A model generated the notes under the pieces. It searched no databases. It worked only from the letters and a program-made list of their open reading frames with translations, and was not told the origin of the DNA. Shown here one piece after another: positions 6,369-10,832 of a DNA stretch of 10,832 bases. Origin of the DNA: an uncultured Bacillota bacterium (GTDB lineage Bacteria; Bacillota; Clostridia; Christensenellales; QAND01); NCBI GenBank assembly GCA_905208455.1, contig CAJLPK010000057.1, positions 1 to 10,832 on the forward strand, given 5' to 3'. The position numbers and the translations under genes were made by a program. Every line of letters starts with the position of its first letter. Positions within the stretch are counted from its first letter, which is position 1.

Positions 6369-7484
6369 TCACTCTCCTTCGCCTACATAGACGATATCGC
6401 TGCAGCTGCGCCCGTCCTTGTAGGGCTTGTTGACGACCTTGCCGTCAAATACCATCATAGAGGTTTGGCCGCCGTCAAAGTTATAGGCCACTTTACAGCC
6501 CAGATCATACATCAGCTGGGAAAGATCTTCCATGGAAAGCCCCTCGGAATATCCTGTCTGCCGGCCGTCCACAACGATGAAGCAATAATGGCCCGGCTCA
6601 TAGTATCCGATGGCGGTGCGCGGATTGGCGCGTACTACATTGCTGTTGAATTCCGTCATAGGTTGCCCGTTTTGCAGTAGCATCGGCCCGAACGACCAGC
6701 CCTGCCAGGCACCGTTTTGTTTAACGGTATCAATATCAAACGTATCGGCCGTGTAGGTAGCCATGGAACCGTCGTTATTCATGATGAGCACGTCGGCAAA
6801 TACCTTCTCGCGGTACAATTCGCCATTGCGGATGACGATGCCGTCGTTGCGTGCGCTGTAATAATCCCCGTTGATGCCCAAAATCCCATTGTTTTCTGCC
6901 AGCGTATCCGCAATCGAGGCCGCGCCGCCGCCGTATTTGCCGCCGGCAAAGGCGGTTTTCAGATACTTGATATCGCTGACATAAATATCCGCCAAATAGT
7001 AGACGGCATCGCCGCGCTGCCCCTGCGTGATACTGATATTCAAATGCTGGCTTTTATAGGTCGTATCGGTTTTTTCCACTTCGCCGCTGGTGAATTTATC
7101 CGGGAATTTGCTGGCAAACGGCCCGGCGCTGCTGGCTGTTCCGCCGTTGGAGGGCGTGGTGCCGTCTGCCGGGGCAGAGGCGGCCGGCGACGTAGTGGGC
7201 AGCTGTGTGGGGTCCACGCTGGTGGAATGAAGCACACGCTGAAACAGCAAAAAGACCAAAAGCCCTGCAATGGTCAGCGCAATATCCATCAGAATGGTGC
7301 GTGTCAGCCTATTTAGGCGAAAGCGCCCGCCGCTGGGCCGCCTATTTGGCTGGCGTCCCTGCGGAGAAACGCCATACCCATTTCTGCGCGGTATGCCTTG
7401 CCCGACAGAAGAGGCCGGCCTTCGCTGCGCAGAAGACACGCGCCTTTGCCTGGGTTCTTGATAAAAATCATCATTATATGCCAT
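6369..7484 (-). CDS. Membrane-anchored phosphodiester glycosidase family protein (NAGPA-like)
   Basis: The C-terminal domain matches the NAGPA/phosphodiester glycosidase family (Pfam PF09992), whose animal member uncovers mannose-6-phosphate tags; bacterial members are thought to act on cell-surface glycans or teichoic-type polymers, mostly without a proven substrate. The chosen product has 371 residues. Order: a very basic, Arg/Gln/Pro-rich cytoplasmic tail (about 8-60), one membrane helix (63-83) acting as signal anchor, a Ser/Thr/Pro/Gly-rich linker (about 87-122), then the exported domain. Family motifs are GINGDYYSARNDG at 203-215, NPRTAIGYY at 287-295, VVDGRQ at 304-309 and NFDGGQTSMMVFDG at 335-348. 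The start (ATG, 7482-7484) has GGAG 11 bases upstream; a longer frame to 7628 would overlap the preceding gene. The gene follows the TSCPD gene by 43 bases and is coupled to the small membrane gene. Confidence 0.88.
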   Translation of the reverse strand: MAYNDDFYQEPRQRRVSSAQRRPASSVGQGIPRRNGYGVSPQGRQPNRRPSGGRFRLNRLTRTILMDIALTIAGLLVFLLFQRVLHSTSVDPTQLPTTSPAASAPADGTTPSNGGTASSAGPFASKFPDKFTSGEVEKTDTTYKSQHLNISITQGQRGDAVYYLADIYVSDIKYLKTAFAGGKYGGGAASIADTLAENNGILGINGDYYSARNDGIVIRNGELYREKVFADVLIMNNDGSMATYTADTFDIDTVKQNGAWQGWSFGPMLLQNGQPMTEFNSNVVRANPRTAIGYYEPGHYCFIVVDGRQTGYSEGLSMEDLSQLMYDLGCKVAYNFDGGQTSMMVFDGKVVNKPYKDGRSCSDIVYVGEGE

Positions 7485-7527
7485 GGATAGATGAACTCCG
7501 TCTCGTTTGAAATCTAATGATCCCGGA

Positions 7528-7782
7528 TCATTGCTGAGAAAGCGCCATAGCCAGCGCTTTGGAAATCTGATCCGGGCAAGAGGTCGCCTTTGGGCCGCAG
7601 TGAATCCCGCGAAGCGAGCCAATGACATTCTCTGCCTTTTGGCCGATGCATAGCGCGCGCACTCCTTTTAGGTTTCCGTCACAGCCGCCGGTAATGCGTA
7701 TATCCTGAATGGTATGGTCTTCTGCCAATTCAATTTGTATCTTCTGCGAGCATACGCCCTTAGGATAATAGGTAAAAGACAT
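7528..7782 (-). CDS. Small TSCPD-domain protein (TIGR03905-like)
   Basis: This 84-residue protein matches the stand-alone TSCPD family (TIGR03905). The TSCPD domain is also found at the C-terminus of some ribonucleotide reductases, but the free-standing proteins have no settled function. Conserved features are YPKGVCS at 6-12, TGGCDGNLKG at 31-40, IHCG at 60-63 and TSCPDQISKAL at 67-77. Cys11, Cys34, Cys62 and Cys69 are the likely metal- or redox-active set; Cys45 is extra. I chose the ATG at 7780-7782, because family members begin just before YxPKGVCS and GGGAGG lies 10 bases upstream. Another ATG 9 bases upstream would sit on top of that ribosome site. It is the first gene of a probable three-gene minus-strand unit with the glycosidase-like and small membrane genes. 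Confidence 0.88.
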   Translation of the reverse strand: MSFTYYPKGVCSQKIQIELAEDHTIQDIRITGGCDGNLKGVRALCIGQKAENVIGSLRGIHCGPKATSCPDQISKALAMALSQQ

Positions 7783-7813
7783 CACAAGCATCCCTCCCGA
7801 TGATTTACAATAT

Positions 7814-7842
7814 ACTTTACCCCTTTGCACCGCTGTTGACAA
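7814..7842 (-). promoter_or_regulatory. Possible promoter for the TSCPD-glycosidase unit
   Basis: On the minus strand TTGTCA (7842-7837) and TAAAGT (7819-7814) are 17 bases apart, in the 88-base gap between the DUF308-like gene and the TSCPD gene. An overlapping TATATT (7814-7809) would need a 22-base spacer. No clear terminator follows the DUF308-like gene, so read-through from it is also possible. Confidence 0.4.
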
Positions 7843-7870
7843 GACAAGAAAGATAAAAATACGACATTTT

Positions 7871-9172
7871 TTAAGACACCGATTCGTCTCGGTATACAGT
7901 ATAAGAAATTACAGCGGTATTTTCCATAGAATACTGCTTGGATAAATAATCATAATACGAGCCGGGGGTGATGATGCCGCTGACCCGGATCATATCCAGC
8001 CCGGCTGCGCCCAGGATTTGGTCTGCCCATAAAACACAGTTGGTCCCCAGCACGAAATACGTCTTGAACCTGCCCTTGGTTACGCGAAAAAACTGTGCAT
8101 CTGTCTGTGTATACAGCAGGCTTGCGTAATCGTCATACGCCTCTTTGGGCAGCAGGCCCTGCTCGGCAAGCTGTGCATCTGGATACCAAGGGGCTAAACG
8201 GGCGGCAAAATCGCGGAGTTTGCCGCGGACAAATTGCTTTTGCTCTTCTGTCAGACGCAGGCCAAACCCGAAAATGGTTTTTTTACTGTACGAAATGGCA
8301 AGGCGTAAATATGCCTGCTTTTGCTCTGTTGTGATCAAGTGTCCTTCCCCCAGCAGGGTGAAAAACCATTTGGTACGGTCGTCATAACAGCCATAGGTAT
8401 ACACACGCCCCTCAAAATAGAGATCAACATGCCCAAATTTGGAAAATCCTTCGTCCGCCGCATGCACAAAAACCTCAATATCCGGCGGCGCGCTGCTTTT
8501 TTCCGCATGGAGCGGCGGCACCTGCTTTTTGGCATACATCTCATTGATTTTTTTGATCATCGCATTGGGCATCAACGCAACGAGGAAGGCGGGCCAGCTG
8601 AGGTGCAGGCGCCGTTTGCCGGGCACAAAGGCAGAAGGATATACCTGGCGGATAAAGTCCTGCATATAGGTGATGCCGTATACGATCAAATACACGCCGC
8701 AGATCAATACCGATGTTTCGCGGTGCATCGCAGGGCTGGCAAAAAACAAAAGGCCCAGCACCAAGGATACCAAGGCGGCAAACAGCGTGATCAAACGTCC
8801 GGAAACTTGGTTTTTTCTGTATTCCACATATAAGATGAGCTTTACCAGCCCGTTGAACAGGGTCCAGACCCCAAAACACAGCGATAAAATGGCAAACAGC
8901 TTGTCCTCAAAGACCCAGACCAACACAAAGGCCGCAAGATCGCCGACCAAAGAGCCGGTGGATAGCAGCGCGCGCCGTTTCTCCTGTTTAGGATGGCGGG
9001 AAAACAGCGCGATGGCATTCAGCAAAAAGGAAACGCCGAAAAAACACAGCAGCAGGAAGGAGACCATGGACATGAACACATCAGGGAAAAAGGTCATAAA
9101 CCCTCCTGTACAGATCAACAGCAGGCTATATACGAGCAGGGTGCCCGTTTCAATGCGCTTTGAAAGCTCCAT
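7871..9172 (-). CDS. Six-helix DUF308/HdeD-like membrane protein fused to a candidate papain-like hydrolase domain
   Basis: The 433-residue protein has two parts. Residues about 10-174 hold six hydrophobic helices (near 10-29, 33-57, 71-88, 92-115, 125-145, 154-174), like DUF308/HdeD membrane proteins. After a basic linker (about 184-225), residues about 229-426 form a soluble domain containing FGHVDLYFEGRVYTYGCYD at 246-264, GTNCVLWADQIL at 376-387 and GIITPGSYYDYL at 399-410. A His (248) in a strand-like GHVDLYF and a later Asn-Cys (378-379) starting a helix fit the order seen in circularly permuted NlpC/P60-type (papain-like) amidases; this is my inference, not a recognised family match. 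The ATG at 9170-9172 has AGAGGGAG just upstream. With helices starting near the N-terminus, the soluble part is probably cytoplasmic. The gene is divergent from the YgjP-like gene. Confidence 0.82.
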   Translation of the reverse strand: MELSKRIETGTLLVYSLLLICTGGFMTFFPDVFMSMVSFLLLCFFGVSFLLNAIALFSRHPKQEKRRALLSTGSLVGDLAAFVLVWVFEDKLFAILSLCFGVWTLFNGLVKLILYVEYRKNQVSGRLITLFAALVSLVLGLLFFASPAMHRETSVLICGVYLIVYGITYMQDFIRQVYPSAFVPGKRRLHLSWPAFLVALMPNAMIKKINEMYAKKQVPPLHAEKSSAPPDIEVFVHAADEGFSKFGHVDLYFEGRVYTYGCYDDRTKWFFTLLGEGHLITTEQKQAYLRLAISYSKKTIFGFGLRLTEEQKQFVRGKLRDFAARLAPWYPDAQLAEQGLLPKEAYDDYASLLYTQTDAQFFRVTKGRFKTYFVLGTNCVLWADQILGAAGLDMIRVSGIITPGSYYDYLSKQYSMENTAVISYTVYRDESVS

Positions 9173-9187
9173 CTTCTCCCTCTTTTC

Positions 9188-9216
9188 TTGAAAATAGTGT
9201 ATGCTATATATATAGA
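9188..9216 (+). promoter_or_regulatory. Promoter for the YgjP-like gene
   Basis: TTGAAA (9188-9193) and TATAGA (9211-9216) are separated by 17 bases. The start point would be near 9223, giving a leader of about 40 bases before the GTG start at 9265. Its -10 box touches the -10 box of the opposite promoter. Confidence 0.6.
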
Positions 9217-9245
9217 ATGATACACAATCCATTGTTTTTTTGCAA
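9217..9245 (-). promoter_or_regulatory. Promoter for the DUF308-hydrolase fusion gene
   Basis: On the minus strand TTGCAA (9245-9240) and TATCAT (9222-9217) are separated by 17 bases. Transcription would begin near 9210, about 38 bases before the ATG at 9172. A weaker pair (TTGTGT with TAGCAT) also exists in the AT-rich stretch. Confidence 0.6.
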
Positions 9246-9264
9246 AGCAGAGGGAGAGATCGGT

Positions 9265-9972
9265 GTGCCAAGCATTGTATATCAGGGAGAGCGCATTGAA
9301 TATAGCATAGAGCGTAAAAAGGTAAAACACTTAAACCTTCGCATTACGGCAGATGGGACGGTCAGGATCTCAGCGCCCTGGCGGGTATCCAACGCTTTTA
9401 TACAGGCGTTTGCAGAGGAAAAGGCAAGCTGGATCTGGCAGCGCCTCAAACAAAGAGAGCATGCGTTTTCAAGCCCAAAGGCTCAGCCGGAAGCAAAGGA
9501 GGGCGCGGCGCTGTGGCTGCTCGGAAAGGAATATACCCTTGCCTTGGCTACGCAGGGCAGGGGGCTTGCCATCGGTGCGGAGACCTGCACCCTAGCAGTG
9601 AAAAGCAAAGGGGATACAAAGAAAAACCAGGCAGCGCTGCATACAGCGCTGCGCAGCCTTTACCAGACCATTTGCCGTCAGCGGCTGCAGGCAGTGTATC
9701 CTTCTTTTCATGCGTTTGATATTCCGTATCCGGAGCTGAAGCTGCGCAAAATGAAACGGTGCTGGGGCACCTGCCAGGTACAAACGGCGCTGATTACCAT
9801 GAATACAAAGCTGATCCATGCGCCGCTGAGCTGTACGGACTATATTTTGGCGCATGAGATGTCTCATTTGGTGGAGCCGAACCACAGCGCCGCGTTTTAC
9901 CAGGTCTTGGAGCAGGCGTATCCAAATTGGAGGGGCCAGAAGATGCTGCTGAGCGATCAGCATATATTATAA
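9265..9972 (+). CDS. YgjP-like zinc metallopeptidase-domain protein (SprT/WLM type)
   Basis: This 235-residue protein belongs to the YgjP/DUF45 family (formerly annotated as a metal-dependent hydrolase), a soluble zinc-peptidase-fold family of unclear substrate. The HExxH zinc motif is HEMSH at 197-201 and the third ligand is probably His207 in VEPNHS. The preceding KMKRCWGTC at 162-170 is the counterpart of the usual SRWGSC signature, and TDYILAHE at 191-198 leads into the active site. The N-terminal part (IEYSIERKKVKHLNLRI) is also typical. I chose GTG at 9265, because AGAGGGAG ends about 8 bases upstream and the protein then starts in register with the family; an upstream ATG at 9217 has no ribosome site and lies inside the promoter. 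No signal peptide. It diverges from the DUF308 fusion and converges with the YczE-like gene. Confidence 0.9.
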   Translation: MPSIVYQGERIEYSIERKKVKHLNLRITADGTVRISAPWRVSNAFIQAFAEEKASWIWQRLKQREHAFSSPKAQPEAKEGAALWLLGKEYTLALATQGRGLAIGAETCTLAVKSKGDTKKNQAALHTALRSLYQTICRQRLQAVYPSFHAFDIPYPELKLRKMKRCWGTCQVQTALITMNTKLIHAPLSCTDYILAHEMSHLVEPNHSAAFYQVLEQAYPNWRGQKMLLSDQHIL

Positions 9973-10008
9973 CAAAGAAAGCCGCATAGGATTAGGGACC
10001 TATGCGGC
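9973..10008. terminator. Hairpin terminator between convergent YgjP-like and YczE-like genes
   Basis: A perfect 10-base-pair stem pairs GCCGCATAGG (9981-9990) with CCTATGCGGC (9999-10008) around an 8-base loop. On the minus strand it is followed by TTTCTTTGTT, so it best fits as the terminator of the YczE-like gene. On the plus strand no T run follows, so it may only stabilise or weakly end the YgjP-like transcript. Confidence 0.75.
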
Positions 10009-10028
10009 GCATGCAGAAAGCAGATGGC

Positions 10029-10712
10029 TTATTCCTTGCTTTCGGAATGCGGCGTCCTTCTGGCTTGGATGGTTTTGCGCAGAAAACGAAAGGTATCCGC
10101 CACGCTTTCATGCTGAACGGCTTTGGAGTCGAAATGAAAAATACGAAACATAAGCTGAATCATCGGGCCCATCACCAGCACGTTGACAATGCTTCCAATG
10201 CCCAAAAACCCTCCCATTAAATAGCCGACGCCGGCGGTCGTAATATCGATTAGGATACGGCACAGGCCAACGGGCCATCCGCTTTTTTCTGTAAACAAGA
10301 GCATGATACCGTCCCGCGGCCCGGCATAAAAGGCAGCGCCCACATACAGATAGGTGGCAAATGCAAGGATCGCGGCGCCAATGATAATGAACAAAACGCC
10401 CATATACCAGGTATGCATCAAGGGGATCCAGCCGCTTTCCAGCAGGAAATCGCAGTATAGCCCCAGAAAGATCATATTTCCAATGGTGCCGATGCCGATT
10501 TTTTGTTTGAAGAGCAATAGAATGATGATAAGGATAAAAGCAATGGTAATGCTGGAGGTGCCGAAACTACAACCGAAAATGTGACTAAAACCGTTGTTGA
10601 GAATATCCCAGGGAGAATAGCCGAGGTTTCCCTGGATACAAAAGACCATGCCGGTGGCATAAATAAAGTAGCCGACCATGAGCCGCAAAAGACGCAGCAG
10701 AAACTGTTTCAC
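10029..10712 (-). CDS. YczE/YitT-type integral membrane protein (COG2364-like)
   Basis: This 227-residue multi-pass membrane protein resembles the YczE/YyaS/YitT group of uncharacterised proteins. About five or six helices are visible, near 8-26, 53-68, 76-92, 103-124, 150-168 and 172-190, followed by a polar, basic cytoplasmic tail (about 194-227). Typical motifs are QGNLGYSPWDIL at 27-38 (the usual N-terminal glycine-rich loop), FYAGPRDGIMLL at 128-139 and GIGSIVNVLVMGPMI at 171-185. The start is GTG (10710-10712), supported by AAAGGCGG (10719-10726) 6 bases upstream. The gene stands alone, with its own probable promoter upstream and a hairpin terminator downstream. Function is unknown; in Bacillus subtilis the yczE gene neighbours the sfp gene, but nothing here supports a link to secondary metabolism. 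Confidence 0.88.
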   Translation of the reverse strand: MKQFLLRLLRLMVGYFIYATGMVFCIQGNLGYSPWDILNNGFSHIFGCSFGTSSITIAFILIIILLLFKQKIGIGTIGNMIFLGLYCDFLLESGWIPLMHTWYMGVLFIIIGAAILAFATYLYVGAAFYAGPRDGIMLLFTEKSGWPVGLCRILIDITTAGVGYLMGGFLGIGSIVNVLVMGPMIQLMFRIFHFDSKAVQHESVADTFRFLRKTIQARRTPHSESKE

Positions 10713-10747
10713 TGGACACCGCCTTTACGTGATTGATATTTAACTAG

Positions 10748-10756
10748 AGTATATCA
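10748..10756 (-). promoter_or_regulatory. Extended -10 promoter candidate for the YczE-like gene
   Basis: On the minus strand TGATATACT (10756-10748) is an extended -10 element (TGn followed by TATACT). No good -35 box is seen 17 bases upstream, which extended -10 promoters can tolerate. The leader to the GTG would be about 30 bases. Confidence 0.5.
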
Positions 10757-10786
10757 TAAAATGAATCAATGTGAGCAGATAGATGG

Positions 10787-10815
10787 TTGCCCTACATCCT
10801 TCGTGTTAGTATAAT
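10787..10815 (+). promoter_or_regulatory. Promoter for a plus-strand gene beyond the right edge
   Basis: TTGCCC (10787-10792) and a perfect TATAAT (10810-10815) are separated by 17 bases on the plus strand. The start point would be near 10822. No reading frame for it fits in the remaining bases, so the target lies outside the window. The stretch from 10713 to the end holds only this promoter, the opposite one at 10748-10756 and the ribosome site of the YczE-like gene. Confidence 0.55.
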
Positions 10816-10832
10816 AAAGGTAATCAATAGAC

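Noticed and set aside
6717..7316. 199-codon open frame on the plus strand
   Set aside because: It is antisense to the glycosidase-like gene, has no ribosome site, and its product is low-complexity (Gly/Ala/Arg-rich); the opposite strand has clear family motifs.
7836..7862. TTGACA on the plus strand, as a possible promoter
   Set aside because: No acceptable -10 box lies at the right distance and there is no plus-strand gene downstream; it is partly the complement of the minus-strand TTGTCA.
7850..7870. AAAAAT/ATTTTT inverted repeat after the DUF308 fusion gene, as a terminator
   Set aside because: The stem is six A-U pairs only, too weak for an intrinsic terminator.
8321..8833. 170-codon open frame on the plus strand
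   Set aside because: It lies antisense to the DUF308 fusion, whose membrane helices and motifs make that strand the coding one.
9204..9214. Alternating TA tract as a simple repeat
   Set aside because: It is short and is explained by the two overlapping -10 regions.

Overview
The window looks like a chromosomal core segment of a Gram-positive anaerobe of the Bacillota, class Clostridia. It has a pheT-mutS2 pair, a tetrahydrofolate riboswitch in front of a folate ECF transporter gene, strong AGGAGG-type ribosome binding sites, sigma-A-like promoters with 17-base spacers, and several small gene families common in Clostridia. No RNA gene, CRISPR array, insertion sequence, phage gene or attachment site was recognised. 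Base composition looks even throughout, with no clear sign of recent transfer.

Layout. (1) Bases 1-3620, plus strand: the 3' half of pheT (phenylalanyl-tRNA synthetase beta chain), then mutS2 seven bases later, closed by a strong hairpin terminator. (2) Bases 3618-6086, minus strand: a folate salvage unit. Transcription starts at a sigma-A-like promoter (6058-6086) and passes through a THF riboswitch (5951-6048) and a candidate translational switch. It then reads folT (folate uptake S component), a hairpin, folC (folylpolyglutamate synthase) and a small ACT-domain protein that overlaps folC. (3) Bases 6088-7842, minus strand: a small TSCPD-domain protein, an anchored extracytoplasmic phosphodiester-glycosidase-like protein, and a tightly coupled two-helix membrane peptide, ended by a terminator at 6088-6124. 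(4) Bases 7871-9172, minus strand: a two-part protein with six membrane helices (DUF308/HdeD-like) and a soluble domain that I read tentatively as a permuted papain-like hydrolase. (5) Bases 9265-9972, plus strand: a YgjP-type zinc metallopeptidase-like protein, diverging from the previous gene through two interlocked promoters. (6) Bases 10029-10712, minus strand: a YczE/YitT-type membrane protein, converging on the YgjP gene across a hairpin. A plus-strand promoter at the right edge points to a gene outside the window.

How the genes work together. The clearest logic is in the folate unit. When reduced folate is scarce, the riboswitch should allow FolT synthesis. FolT imports folate through a shared ECF energising module encoded elsewhere, and FolC traps it by polyglutamylation. 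A hairpin 7 bases after the folT stop, and an ATG that overlaps that stop in frame with folC, suggest that folT translation could also decide how much folC is transcribed. The system most worth testing as new is this layered control, followed by the membrane-hydrolase fusion at 7871-9172.
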